DNA of 64,000 nucleotides from Lysobacterales bacterium. Lineage in GTDB: Bacteria > Pseudomonadota > Gammaproteobacteria > Xanthomonadales > Xanthomonadaceae. Below, one piece after another: positions 7,942 to 17,298 of this stretch (positions within the stretch are counted from its first letter, which is position 1; every line of letters begins with the position of its first letter). The notes under the pieces were generated by a model, which saw only the letters and a program-made list of their open reading frames with translations, searched no databases and was not told where the DNA came from. Location of the stretch: assembly GCA_016718605.1 (NCBI GenBank), contig JADKCY010000003.1, positions 558,001 to 622,000 of the forward strand, written 5' to 3'. Position numbers and translations under genes: made by a program.

Positions 7942-9810
7942 TCAATCCAACTCACAGAAACAGTGGGCCACGGCACGAATCGGTGTGCCACGAACGGGCG
8001 CAGCCATTTGTGCCAATTCGGCCTGCAAACGCTGCAGGTGCGCATTGTTGGCCCCCAGCGCGGCGGGCAACCCCAGACTGCTGGCGAGCGATTGGGCGGT
8101 GGCGTTGCGGGAGAGATTGGCAAGGAAGCTCTCAAACGGGCTAGGCTCTTCTTCCACATAGCGAGTACCAAACCCATCTTTCTCCAGACCGGCCCGCTCA
8201 GCGGCCGAAGCGACCGCTTCCTGCAACCCGCCCAAGCGATCGACCAACCCACGCTCGGACGCCTGCGCGCCGCTCCAAACCCGTCCGCGCGCAACGCCGT
8301 CAATCTCATCCAGCGGTTTTTCTCGCGCTGCTGCCACCTTGCCGATGAAATCGCGGTAGCCGGACTCGATGACACTTTGCAGCACCTTGCCGACAATCGG
8401 GTTCATCGGACGCATCGGGTCGAACGCACCGGCAATGGCGGTGGTGCCCACGCCGTCGACGCGCGCGCCGACCTTGGCCAAGGTTTCTTCGCCCGTCAGC
8501 CACAGCCCAAAAATCCCGATCGACCCGGTGATGGTGCTGGGATCAGCAAAAATCTCATCGGCGTTCATCGAAATCCAGTAACCACCCGAAGCCGCCACAT
8601 TGGCCATCGATACCACAACCGGCTTACCTGCCGCCTTGGTCAATTCCACCTCGCGACGAATCTGCTCGGAAGGAAACACGCCACCGCCGGGCGAGTCCAC
8701 GCGCAGCACCAGGGCATGCACATCATCGTCTTCGCGCGCACGGCGGATCAACGCAGATGTTGATACCCCGCCGACGCTGCCTTGCGGCTGCTCACCATCA
8801 GTAATGCCACCCTGCGCAACAATGACCGCAACCTGGGGACGGGCGTCGAACGGCAGATTTTCGCGATCGACGAAACTCAGGTAACCATCGAGGTCGATTT
8901 GCTGAAAGGTGCTGCCGTCTTCGTCCGCCACACCACGGTCAATCATCATGGCGCGGAACTCATCCAGCGTCTTCAATTCGTCGACCAAACCCTGTTTGAG
9001 TGCCAACTTCGCCAAATCGCCTTCGACCGCGGCAATTTCCTCATCGATGCCATCAATCGCCGCCTGCAGCGTGTCCGCATCCAAGTTGCGCAACCCAGCG
9101 ATGTCTTGCAAATAGCGACGCCAAACGTCTCCCATCCAGAACAAGTCGGCTTCACGCGCCGCGTCGGAGGGCGCATCAAGGATGTAAGGTTCAGCAAATG
9201 ACTTGAACTCCCCGACCCGGAACAGGTGGACTTTCACCCCGAGCTTGTCCTGCAAGCCCTCACGGTAATAGGCGCGATAGCGACCAAGCCCTTCCAGCAA
9301 CACCGCGCCGCCTGGGTGCAGATAGATTTCGTCAGCATGCGCGGCAAGGTAGTAGCCGCGTTGATCCATACCATCCGCATAGGCAACGATCTGCTTGCCC
9401 GCCGCTTTGAAGCGCTGCAACGCAGCGCCGACCTCACGCAGGCTGACCATGCCGGCAGAGGCCAACTGGTCGGGTCGAATGACCAAGCGTTCGATGCGAG
9501 CGTCTGTTGCGGCGGCATCAATGCCACGCACCACATCCCGGACCTGAACCTCGACGATTTCATCGCCGGTGAGTTGACCCAAGGCGCGCGAGCCCGGGTC
9601 AATCGAATACTGTTCAACAAGGCTGCCTTGTGGCGTGAGCACCAGCGCCGTGCGGTCTTGTAGCGAGGCACCACCCGCGAAGGCACCAATCACTAATACC
9701 ACGACAAGAAACACAAACAAGCCATTCAACACCAGTCGACGGCTGAAATTGACGGCATCCCAGACAAAGCGCAGGGACCGCACAAAAACGTTGGAATCGG
9801 ATTGAGCCAT
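7942..9810 (-). CDS. sppA: Signal peptide peptidase SppA, 67 kDa type
   Basis: Inner-membrane serine protease that degrades cleaved signal peptides. The 622-residue protein has one N-terminal membrane segment (about residues 26-46, LVLNGLFVFLVVVLVIGAF) and two tandem ClpP-fold domains, as in E. coli SppA. The catalytic Ser-Lys dyad is visible: K203 in VGEFKSFAEPY in the first domain and S408 in AASGGYW in the second. The ATG at 9810 (MAQSDSNV) precedes the membrane segment closely; the longer frame from 9852 adds 14 unconserved residues. It lies 83 bp downstream of the MATE gene and may share its transcript. Confidence 0.94.
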   Translation of the reverse strand: MAQSDSNVFVRSLRFVWDAVNFSRRLVLNGLFVFLVVVLVIGAFAGGASLQDRTALVLTPQGSLVEQYSIDPGSRALGQLTGDEIVEVQVRDVVRGIDAAATDARIERLVIRPDQLASAGMVSLREVGAALQRFKAAGKQIVAYADGMDQRGYYLAAHADEIYLHPGGAVLLEGLGRYRAYYREGLQDKLGVKVHLFRVGEFKSFAEPYILDAPSDAAREADLFWMGDVWRRYLQDIAGLRNLDADTLQAAIDGIDEEIAAVEGDLAKLALKQGLVDELKTLDEFRAMMIDRGVADEDGSTFQQIDLDGYLSFVDRENLPFDARPQVAVIVAQGGITDGEQPQGSVGGVSTSALIRRAREDDDVHALVLRVDSPGGGVFPSEQIRREVELTKAAGKPVVVSMANVAASGGYWISMNADEIFADPSTITGSIGIFGLWLTGEETLAKVGARVDGVGTTAIAGAFDPMRPMNPIVGKVLQSVIESGYRDFIGKVAAAREKPLDEIDGVARGRVWSGAQASERGLVDRLGGLQEAVASAAERAGLEKDGFGTRYVEEEPSPFESFLANLSRNATAQSLASSLGLPAALGANNAHLQRLQAELAQMAAPVRGTPIRAVAHCFCELD

Positions 9811-9893
9811 GGTCGAAATCTCAGGGGAACTGGGGCAAGCATGCGTAGGCATCGCAGCGCGTGCAAGCGCTGAAGGTCATGTGAAATCGATGT

Positions 9894-11249
9894 CTAGGCC
9901 AACAAAAGGCGCTTTGACAGCACTTGAAAGCGCCAACTCAATAACACCGCAGCGCCGGTCAATCCGACAATCAAGCCGACCCACATGCCGGCTGCGCCCT
10001 GTCCGTGCACGATGCCGAGCCAATAGCCCATCGGCATGCCAAGCCCCCAATAGGCCAGCACCGTGATCAGCATCGGCATGCGCGTATCCTTCATGCCACG
10101 CAATGCGCCCGCCGAAGCGGCCTGTATCCCATCCGAAAACTGGAAGGCCGCCGCCAGCAACATCAATTGCACTGCCAATGCGGCGACTGCGGCGTCACTG
10201 GTCCAGACGGTGGCAATCCATGGCGCGCCGAACAGCAGGATCAGCGCCGAGACTGCCTGGGTGATCAGAGTGATCGCGTAACCTGCAGCACCCGCCCAGC
10301 GCAAACCGGCTGCGTCACCCCGACCCACGGCATTGCCCACTCTGACCGTGGTTGCCATGGCAACGCCCAGAGGAACCATGAAGGTCACCGACGCCAGATT
10401 TACCGCGACCTGATGCGCCGCGGTCGGGATGGTGCCCAGGCTGCCAATGATGAGTGCAGTGGCAATGAACAGGCCGCCCTCCATGAACACGGAAAAGCCC
10501 ATCGGTAGCCCGATCTTCAGTAGTTGCGCAATGGGTTTCCAACGTGGCCACTCCCATGCGGCATAGAGCTGCAAATCGACATAGCCGCGTCCGCGCGAAA
10601 GATGCAGTGCGAACGCGATCACCTGACACCAAAGGGTCAGGCTGGTCGCAAGTCCCAAACCACGTGCGCCCATTTCAGGCAAGCCCCACGCACCAAACAT
10701 CAATGCGTATCCCAAGGGCACCAGAAAGACCAAGCCAACAAAGCCGATCACCATGGTCGGACGGGTTAGCGAAACTCCCTCACTCAGATAGCGAAAACAC
10801 AGCAGGAGCGCCAGCGCGGGCGCTCCCCACGACACGCCATCCAGAAAGCCCAGCGCTTGCGGCTGCACATCGGCCGCCACACCGGCCAAGGCCAACAACC
10901 AATCCGCATGCCGAAGAAAACCCCACAAGCCCCAGCCCATCGCCGTCGCCAACCACAGCGACTGTCGGAACACACTGGCGATTTCCAAGCGTCGCCCTGC
11001 ACCATCCAACTGCGCAACCGAGGGCGGCACGGCCATCATCACACCGATGAGGCTAAGAATGGCGACCGACCAAACCGCCGTGCCGATGGCCACAGCCGCC
11101 TGCGTCAGCGCCGAGTGACGCCCCGCCAATATGGTGTCAACCACGTTCATGGCCATCGACGACAGTTGACCCAGTACCAAGGGCAACGCCAACGCACTGG
11201 TGGCGCGCATCTCGTTGCGCAAGCGATGAAAAACAGGAACAGATTTCAT
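9894..11249 (-). CDS. MATE family multidrug efflux transporter (NorM-like)
   Basis: A 451-residue integral membrane protein with about 12 hydrophobic segments and the two-lobe MATE pattern: the first half opens with LALPLVLGQLSSMAMNVVDTILAG and the second repeats the theme with LKIGLPMGFSVFMEGGLF, each followed by the AAHQVAxN/LG-like helix (IPTAAHQVAVNLASV). Family members export cationic drugs or other small molecules in exchange for Na+ or H+. No drug-specific regulator lies nearby, so the substrate is unknown. The ATG at 11249 (MKSVPVFHR) lacks a strong ribosome-binding site, but no better start exists. Confidence 0.9.
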   Translation of the reverse strand: MKSVPVFHRLRNEMRATSALALPLVLGQLSSMAMNVVDTILAGRHSALTQAAVAIGTAVWSVAILSLIGVMMAVPPSVAQLDGAGRRLEIASVFRQSLWLATAMGWGLWGFLRHADWLLALAGVAADVQPQALGFLDGVSWGAPALALLLCFRYLSEGVSLTRPTMVIGFVGLVFLVPLGYALMFGAWGLPEMGARGLGLATSLTLWCQVIAFALHLSRGRGYVDLQLYAAWEWPRWKPIAQLLKIGLPMGFSVFMEGGLFIATALIIGSLGTIPTAAHQVAVNLASVTFMVPLGVAMATTVRVGNAVGRGDAAGLRWAGAAGYAITLITQAVSALILLFGAPWIATVWTSDAAVAALAVQLMLLAAAFQFSDGIQAASAGALRGMKDTRMPMLITVLAYWGLGMPMGYWLGIVHGQGAAGMWVGLIVGLTGAAVLLSWRFQVLSKRLLLA

Positions 11250-11389
11250 GGGGATGTGCGTCCGCAGCGGACGCGCATCTTAGGCGTAAACCAAACGCGA
11301 CGTCGGGACCACCCAACTTCCGCAACAGGGCAAGTGCCTAGCAGTCTGGCATTCTGGACACCAAACATGTCTGCGCGAGGCAGAAGATC

Positions 11390-12517
11390 TTGAACGACAT
11401 CCCCCTGACTGACTCTGCGCGTCCATGTGAAAACTGCGGCGCACCTTTGCACGGTGAACATTGTTATGCCTGCGGCCAACCCACCAAGGGACTGGTTCGA
11501 CACTTCCCCAGCATCGTCGGCGATTTCGTCGATACCGTGTTTGATATTGACGGGCGAATCTGGCGCACCCTTTGGCCACTCTTGTTGCGCCCCGGGCATC
11601 TCACGCTCGAGTATCTGCGTGGGCACCGCGTGCGCTTCGTCAGCCCCGTGCGGCTCTTCGTTTTCCTCAGCGTGCTGGCATTTCTGGCGATGCAATGGAG
11701 CATCCATTGGGATGAGGACCCCATTCAACTGGACCCTTCGGGGCAGTTCGCGAACGCCCGCGACGAGGGCGAACTAGCGCAACAACAGGCTGACGCACTC
11801 ACCGCACTGACCAACGCCGAGAGTGCGCTTGCCGACGCAACCAATGGCCAAGCCGACCTTGCTGCTGCGCGACAAGCCATTGAGCAGGCCGGCGCAAACC
11901 GTCGCGCAGAGCTTCGCGGTGAGAAACCAGCGGAATCGGTCGACCAAAGCACGGCTTCGCCACACATTTCCTTCGGCGACAAACCGTGGCATCCGACAGC
12001 CAACCCGCTGCAGATTGACGCATTTCCGGAAGTCGCCAATCGCAAGCTCAATGTCTGGGCTGCTCAAGCGGAAGGCAACATTGCCCGAATTCGCCAGCAT
12101 CCGGCACTGCTGGGCCAAGCCTTCATCAACTCGCTGCCACAGACCTTGTTCGTGCTCGTGCCGGTCTTCGCCCTATTGCTGAAACTGCTCTATCTACTGA
12201 AGCGCCGACTCTACATGGAGCACCTCATCATGGCCTTGCACAGCCATGCGTTCATCAGTTTGGTTCTGCTGCTGACTGCACTATTGAGCCTCGCCAGCGA
12301 TTCGCTGGATTGGCCGACGTTCACCACAGTCAGTCAAACGATCAGCCTGGTGTTGTGGCTGTGGATTCCCGCTTATTTGTTCCTGACGTTGAAATGGGTT
12401 TACCGGCAGGGCTGGATCATGACCACGCTGAAGTCGATGTTCCTCGGCACCTGCTACCTGATCCTGCTGTCGCTAGGCGCCGCCTTCAATCTGGCGATCA
12501 ATGTGGTCACGTTATAG
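11390..12517 (+). CDS. DUF3667 family membrane protein with N-terminal zinc ribbon
   Basis: A 375-residue protein of unknown function. A short zinc-ribbon-like motif opens it (C13xxC16 and C25xxC28 in ENCGAPLHGEHCYACGQ), followed by the family core (DFVDTVFDIDGRIWRTLWPLL, LRGHRVRFVSPVRLFVF), a first hydrophobic segment (residues ~85-100), a long Ala/Gln-rich, probably coiled-coil extracytoplasmic or cytoplasmic stretch (residues ~120-185), and four hydrophobic helices near the C-terminus. The only start available is TTG at 11390, with GAGG about nine bases upstream. It is isolated, divergent from the MATE gene and convergent with the next gene. Function should be treated as unknown. Confidence 0.8.
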   Translation: MNDIPLTDSARPCENCGAPLHGEHCYACGQPTKGLVRHFPSIVGDFVDTVFDIDGRIWRTLWPLLLRPGHLTLEYLRGHRVRFVSPVRLFVFLSVLAFLAMQWSIHWDEDPIQLDPSGQFANARDEGELAQQQADALTALTNAESALADATNGQADLAAARQAIEQAGANRRAELRGEKPAESVDQSTASPHISFGDKPWHPTANPLQIDAFPEVANRKLNVWAAQAEGNIARIRQHPALLGQAFINSLPQTLFVLVPVFALLLKLLYLLKRRLYMEHLIMALHSHAFISLVLLLTALLSLASDSLDWPTFTTVSQTISLVLWLWIPAYLFLTLKWVYRQGWIMTTLKSMFLGTCYLILLSLGAAFNLAINVVTL

Positions 12518-12745
12518 CCATCCTTTGAGAAAGTGCCCCGGCACCGTTTCAAGATCGCGATTCCGACGGCTGCCCACGCTCATTCCCGCGAGTTCATCGA
12601 TCAAGCGATGAGTTCGCGCACACGGCGGCCACGCGGCGCACAAAACAAAGTAATTTTCTAAAAGTCTGTCTGGTGATCGAATCAACGCTGACAAGGCCGC
12701 ATTTTCCGGGTCCCACCGACGATCAAGGCGATTTGCGCTGCCGGT

Positions 12746-14215
12746 TCAGGGCGCCACGCCAACACTAAGCGCTTGGGCTTTCAGCAGAGCGATCCGTTGC
12801 GCTGGCGGTGCTGCCAGCAACTGCTGACGCAATTGTTCGCGTCCCTGTGCGTCCAGTCGCTGCGCTACCCGGACCAGCAGCTCGCGTTCGCCAATCGGCC
12901 AATCCGCAAGCATTTGCAGGGTGGCGTCACGCTCGCCCTCTGGCACAAAGGCGAACGCAGATTCGGCGACCATGGCAACGTCAGAACCTTCCAGCAACAG
13001 CAGCGCGCGACGTTCTGCAGCCGTCAAGGAGGCGAACGCTGTCGTCAGGGTCGACAACTGCTCAGACGGCAGCGCTGCGAGGCGATCCTGCTCTTCCCGC
13101 AGTTGCTGCTGTTGCGCTGCGCTCAACGCCTGCCAAACCGAAAAACGCTCGCGCAGTTGCGCTCGTTTCAGCGGATCCAGGTCGACCCAAGCCTTGGCAC
13201 GACGCAGGGCATTCTGTTGTTGGCTTGAATCCAGCGACACCCAACGATAGGCATGCTGCACCAGCATCGCGCGCTGCGCAGACGCCAAACTGCCCCAATC
13301 GGACTCCCAGGCACCCAAGGAACTGCGCATGGCTGCTGGCAGCGTCTGCCACGGGTCGAATGCCGGCGACGATGCATTGTCGGCGTTCATAGGCGGCGTA
13401 CCGCTCTGCAGACGCACGGAAGGTTGCCGCCATAGCAGCCAATCGAGCCGCTCCAAGGTGCTGTACTCGACGCCATCAGCGAACAGCAGAAAGTCGCCGG
13501 AGGACAGCGGGACCTGCTCTTGCACTCGCCGAATGGGTGCATCGTCTTCCGCCAGAACCCCTTCTTCAGGGACACCATCAAGCCACTGCTGAGCCCTCTG
13601 AAGGCAAGCCTCGCATGCCGCGATTCCGATGCCCGCGCAGAGCAAGAGGAGCATTGCTGCCCGCAGGATCGGGCGCCCGGATCGCCTTGGCGGCGTCGCC
13701 TCACTTTCCTGCGCCAAATGCAAACCGCGAAACCATGCCAGTGTCTGCGCACGAGAATTGCCATCGGCCGCAGCCAAAGGCACCAGAGCTTCCGCCGCGT
13801 CTCGCCAGTGTCGTGACACCGCCAACAAAGATAGCTCCAGACAGTCGGCAAGCGCTTCCAGAGGCAACCCCAAGACAATCCGCATAAAAGCGACCCGCGC
13901 ATGCATTGCCGCAAGCGGCAACGGCTTCGACGTGCCGTGCAGGCTCTGATCCAGCACGAAGAACCATTGTTGCAGCAGGCGCCGAAGCTGATCCGAATCC
14001 AGCTCGCCAGCCGCCGTCAGACCCGCTCGGCGAAGCGCAATCTGCCAGACCGCATGCGCACGAATCGTCGGCAATCCGAGCCAAAGCGCATGCCGGAGGC
14101 ACAACACTGGCAAGCGGCTCTGCCACTCGACAGACCCGAATGCTGCGGCCGTGCTTTCGCGCTCCCGCAAGAGGGATGCCAAGGGCGGCGTAGTGCTGGC
14201 AGATGGCGTGTTCAC
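12746..14215 (-). CDS. Sigma-region-4-like HTH / transmembrane / DUF3106 protein
   Basis: A 489-residue protein with an unusual build. Residues ~105-145 (RVAFMRIVLGLPLEALADCL then ELSLLAVSRHWRDAAEAL) follow the pattern of ECF sigma factor region 4: a 'GL..EEIA..L.IS..TV..R...A...L' helix-turn-helix. A single membrane helix follows at ~183-200 (ILRAAMLLLLCAGIGIAAC). The C-terminal half is Trp/Gln/Leu/Arg-rich with repeated 'W..LS..Q...L' units (WVSLDSSQQQNAL, WVDLDPLKRAQL, WQALSAAQQQQL) typical of DUF3106. I infer a cytoplasmic HTH with an extracytoplasmic helical domain. The start is GTG at 14215 without a clear ribosome-binding site. Family function is unknown; the DNA-binding role is inference. 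Confidence 0.7.
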   Translation of the reverse strand: MNTPSASTTPPLASLLRERESTAAAFGSVEWQSRLPVLCLRHALWLGLPTIRAHAVWQIALRRAGLTAAGELDSDQLRRLLQQWFFVLDQSLHGTSKPLPLAAMHARVAFMRIVLGLPLEALADCLELSLLAVSRHWRDAAEALVPLAAADGNSRAQTLAWFRGLHLAQESEATPPRRSGRPILRAAMLLLLCAGIGIAACEACLQRAQQWLDGVPEEGVLAEDDAPIRRVQEQVPLSSGDFLLFADGVEYSTLERLDWLLWRQPSVRLQSGTPPMNADNASSPAFDPWQTLPAAMRSSLGAWESDWGSLASAQRAMLVQHAYRWVSLDSSQQQNALRRAKAWVDLDPLKRAQLRERFSVWQALSAAQQQQLREEQDRLAALPSEQLSTLTTAFASLTAAERRALLLLEGSDVAMVAESAFAFVPEGERDATLQMLADWPIGERELLVRVAQRLDAQGREQLRQQLLAAPPAQRIALLKAQALSVGVAP

Positions 14216-14827
14216 ACCTAAGCGTCAATCCATGGGTTAGGTAGCAGGCAAAGTGAATCGGCGCAGATCCCTGCAGCGCATGAGATGACCACCTGGGAGA
14301 TTGGCAGGCTTTGAGCACCGAAAGCGAAAATCCGATCCGACGAGGCACGCTTTATGTCGGATTCGCGAGCCCATTGTGGCGCTACGGGCCAAGAAGTCGA
14401 CGAAAAGTGACCGCTTGGGTGGATTTACAGGCAGTGATCCAACGCTCGTCACGCTCCTCGTTTTGATCGACAGTGTAGTGTGCCATTCGCGTGACAGGTG
14501 TGCCTTACGCACTGGAAAAGTCAGCGGCCATGTCCGCGAATGTGCCTTTGCACTTGGCGTGGGATGGGCTGTCGAGCCGAAGGCATGCGGTTCCTTTTTC
14601 CTCTCTATCGAATGCGGGAGGCACTTGGCAGCATGCGTCGACGTGCCTGCGAAAAATTCGCTTGACAGCACATCAAAACCTGCTCTCCCGCAGCCTGTTT
14701 GGCTTGCGCATGATTGCCGTTGTTCACAGCCTGCCCGGCGGCGCAAAGCCGCCTGCGCAAGCCACGCATGTACGAATTTTGACAATCGAGCAAATCGCAA
14801 AACACTGTTTTATATGACTTTTATTAG

Positions 14828-14846
14828 ATGGCTAAAATTTAGCCAT
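14828..14846. repeat. Perfect palindrome in AT-rich stretch
   Basis: ATGGCTAAA and TTTAGCCAT are exact inverted copies around a single A. The site lies in the AT-rich part of the gap, 39 bp from the DnaA-box cluster. It could be a regulator operator or part of a replication-related element. Confidence 0.6.
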
Positions 14847-14884
14847 GTCGATTCACGGGCTACAGCTATGCGACTTGCGCATTG

Positions 14885-14930
14885 TCATCCAAACGTCATC
14901 CACCGAGTTATCCACAGATTGTGTGGATAA
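14885..14930. promoter_or_regulatory. Cluster of DnaA boxes (two perfect, inverted) upstream of priA
   Basis: Two exact consensus DnaA boxes face each other: TTATCCACA at 14908-14916 and its complement TGTGGATAA at 14922-14930, five bases apart. Two weaker same-direction matches precede them, TCATCCAAA at 14885 and TCATCCACC at 14896, giving a regular 11-12-bp spacing. The array adjoins an AT-rich segment to its left. Such an arrangement is seen at replication origins and at DnaA-titration or DnaA-reactivation loci; which applies is not known. Confidence 0.6.
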
Positions 14931-15056
14931 GCCGCTTTCCTCTTTTCCACTCGACACTTAGACCAACTTCATAAGGCTGATGACAACAACACCCCGCAGA
15001 TACCTGATGCGATCTGGACGCCGTCAGCACGCAGCCGCCCGCTACACTGCAAGCCT

Positions 15057-17285
15057 ATGACTTACCCCGTGTTCCGCGTCGCGTTGCCGCTGCCGCTTGC
15101 GCAGACCTTTGACTACCTGGCGCCCGTCGACACCTGCTTGGATCCTGAAAGCCTGCAGCGCTGGGTTGGCTGCCGTGTGCAGGTCCCATTTGGACGCCAA
15201 CACAAAGTTGGAATGGTCATCGAGGTTGTCAATCACAGCGAAATCAAGCCCGGCATCAAGGTGATCCTGCAGCGAATTGACACGCAGGCGCTGCTGCCCA
15301 TCGAGCTGTGGCAAAGCATCCTGTGGTTGGCGCGCTATTACCAACGCCCGCTCGGTGACGTGCTGGCAACTGCACTACCGCAGCGCTTGCGCGAGGGTGA
15401 CGCGCTGCCGGACCTCGCAGTGGCGTGGTTTCGATTGAGTGAGGCAGGCGTGACTCAGCGGCCAAGCCTTCGCGCGAATTCGCGCCCGCGCCGCTTGGCG
15501 GATTTTCTCGCTCAGTGTGGGCGCGCCGATGCTGACATGTTGGCTGCACATGACGCCGCTTGGCGCCCAACACTGCGCGTACTGATGCAACGCAACCTGG
15601 TGCATTCCGAACGCGACACCGCACGCCCGGAACTGGGTCTTCAGGCCTATGCGGACCCTGCTCTGCTTGCGCGCCGCAGCCAACTCAATCCCGACCAGGC
15701 CGACGCACTGCGTTTCGTCGTGGACTGCTTCGATACGTTTGCTGGATTGATCCTGGAAGGCGTCACCGGCAGCGGCAAAACCGAGGTCTATCTGCATGCC
15801 ATCGATGCGTGTCTGCAACGCGGTCAGCAGGCTCTGGTGCTGGTGCCCGAAATTGGCCTGACGCCACAGACGCTGCGCCGTTTTCGACACCATCTGCCAG
15901 TACCCGTGCATGTGCTGCATTCGGGCCTGAACGAAACCGAGCGTGTGCGGGCGTGGACGGCGATGGCGAGCGGAGAAGGTCGTGTACTCATCGGTACCCG
16001 CTCCGCCATCTTTGCGCCACTGCCACAGGGTGGATTGATCATCCTGGATGAAGAGCACGACACGTCCTACAAGCAGCAGGAGGGTTGGCGATACCACGCC
16101 CGCGATGTCGCCATGGTGCGTGCGCGCAACCTGAAGATTCCCGTGCTGATGGGCAGTGCCACACCTTCGCTGGAGGCCTTGCAAGGCGTCCGCAGCGGCC
16201 GTTTCAGCGCCATCCATCTGCGCCAGCGCGCCATCGCCAAGCACCCGACCCGTGTCCAAGTCATCGATGTACGCGGCATGGCGTTGCCGAATGGACTGTC
16301 GCTGCCTGCACTGCAGGCCATTGATCAGGCATTGCAGCGCGGCGAACAGGCACTGGTGTTCCGCAATCGTCGCGGCTTTGCGCCGGTACTTTTGTGCCAT
16401 GACTGTGGATGGCGCGGCCAGTGTCAACGCTGTGATGCGGCGCTGACCTTGCATGGCAGTAAAAAGTTGATCTGCCATCACTGTGGTCATCGCGAAACCG
16501 CACCGCCAGCCTGTCCAAGTTGTGGTGGACTGGCACTGGTTCCGCAGGGGGCGGGTACGGAGCGCTTGGAGTTGGCCTTGGCCGAACGCTTCCCAGACGT
16601 ACCGGTGGTGCGTATCGACCGTGAAACCACTCAACATCGTGACGCTGTTGAAAAGCACTTGGCAGGGCTTGGAAACCAAGCCGGAATCCTGGTCGGCACG
16701 CAAATGCTGGCCAAGGGGCACGATTTGCCGCGACTCAGTCTGGTGGTGATCGTCAGCATTGATGAAGGCTTGTTCAGCACCGATTTCCGCGCCGCGGAAC
16801 GCTTGGCGCAACTGCTCATTCAGGTCAGCGGTCGTGCAGGCCGGGCGTGCACACAGGGCGATGTCCTCCTGCAAACCCATCTGCCAGAGCATCCGTTGCT
16901 GCCAACCTTGTTGAAGGGTGGCTATCGGGCATTTGCGGAAAGCGAACTACAAGCGCGCCAAGCCGCGGGGTTGCCGCCGTTTTGCGCCTTCGCATTGCTG
17001 CGTCACGAGAGCGCCGAGCAGGCCACTCTGCAACGCTTTGAAACAGACGCCCTGGCGTTGCTGCGACGCCACAGCGCTGGTCATGGGTCCTGTCGAGTCC
17101 ATGCCCCGCTACCTGCACCGATGGCACGCCGACAAGGGCGTTGGCGGCGTCAGATTCTACTTTCGGCGCCCAGCCGTGCGGCATTGCAAGGCCTGCTTGG
17201 AAGCCTTGGCACGGCGCTGTACACCTTGCCGAGCGCACGCAAAGTGCGCTGGTCGCTGGATATCGACCCGATCGATCTGTACTGA
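15057..17285 (+). CDS. priA: Primosomal replication restart helicase PriA
   Basis: A 742-residue 3'-5' DNA helicase that loads the replicative helicase onto stalled or collapsed forks. The N-terminal 3'-DNA-binding domain starts at once (YPVFRVALPLPLAQTFDYL). The helicase core has Walker A GVTGSGKT at residues 235-242, the DEEHD Walker B box and the GTQMLAKGHD motif. The zinc module is complete, with four CxxC pairs (CHDCGWRGQC, CDAAL.., CHHCGH, CPSCGG). Length fits the family. The ATG at 15057 has no strong ribosome-binding site but fits the conserved N-terminus. It is convergent with the GH31 gene, 13 bp away. Confidence 0.96.
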   Translation: MTYPVFRVALPLPLAQTFDYLAPVDTCLDPESLQRWVGCRVQVPFGRQHKVGMVIEVVNHSEIKPGIKVILQRIDTQALLPIELWQSILWLARYYQRPLGDVLATALPQRLREGDALPDLAVAWFRLSEAGVTQRPSLRANSRPRRLADFLAQCGRADADMLAAHDAAWRPTLRVLMQRNLVHSERDTARPELGLQAYADPALLARRSQLNPDQADALRFVVDCFDTFAGLILEGVTGSGKTEVYLHAIDACLQRGQQALVLVPEIGLTPQTLRRFRHHLPVPVHVLHSGLNETERVRAWTAMASGEGRVLIGTRSAIFAPLPQGGLIILDEEHDTSYKQQEGWRYHARDVAMVRARNLKIPVLMGSATPSLEALQGVRSGRFSAIHLRQRAIAKHPTRVQVIDVRGMALPNGLSLPALQAIDQALQRGEQALVFRNRRGFAPVLLCHDCGWRGQCQRCDAALTLHGSKKLICHHCGHRETAPPACPSCGGLALVPQGAGTERLELALAERFPDVPVVRIDRETTQHRDAVEKHLAGLGNQAGILVGTQMLAKGHDLPRLSLVVIVSIDEGLFSTDFRAAERLAQLLIQVSGRAGRACTQGDVLLQTHLPEHPLLPTLLKGGYRAFAESELQARQAAGLPPFCAFALLRHESAEQATLQRFETDALALLRRHSAGHGSCRVHAPLPAPMARRQGRWRRQILLSAPSRAALQGLLGSLGTALYTLPSARKVRWSLDIDPIDLY

Positions 17286-17298
17286 TCCGCGTGCAATC

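Larger units (their letters stand above)
14216..15056. other. Long non-coding gap upstream of priA
   Basis: About 840 bp without a convincing gene. Open frames on both strands (187 and 209 codons) lack recognisable products and ribosome-binding sites. The right third holds an AT-rich stretch (about 14765-14850), a 9-bp-arm palindrome at 14828-14846 and a cluster of DnaA-box-like sequences at 14885-14930. It presumably includes the priA promoter; a TTGACA lies at 14779-14784 but no matching -10 stands out. Confidence 0.6.

Noticed and set aside
12512..12694. 60-codon open frame between the DUF3667 and DUF3106 genes
   Set aside because: No ribosome-binding site, overlaps the end of the DUF3667 gene and shows no conserved pattern.
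14237..14930. Open frames of 187 (minus) and 209 (plus) codons in the gap upstream of priA
   Set aside because: Both strands are open over the same DNA, the products are Arg/Ser/Cys-rich without any recognisable pattern, and neither has a ribosome-binding site; this is expected of GC-rich non-coding DNA.
14765..14930. Chromosomal origin oriC
   Set aside because: The DnaA boxes are convincing, but dnaA, dnaN, rpmH, mnmG and parAB are absent and highly expressed genes at 51-55 kb point leftwards, so I only claim a DnaA-box cluster.
15375..16892. 505-codon open frame antisense to priA
   Set aside because: It mirrors the third-codon GC bias of priA and gives a Gln/His/Arg-rich product typical of shadow frames.
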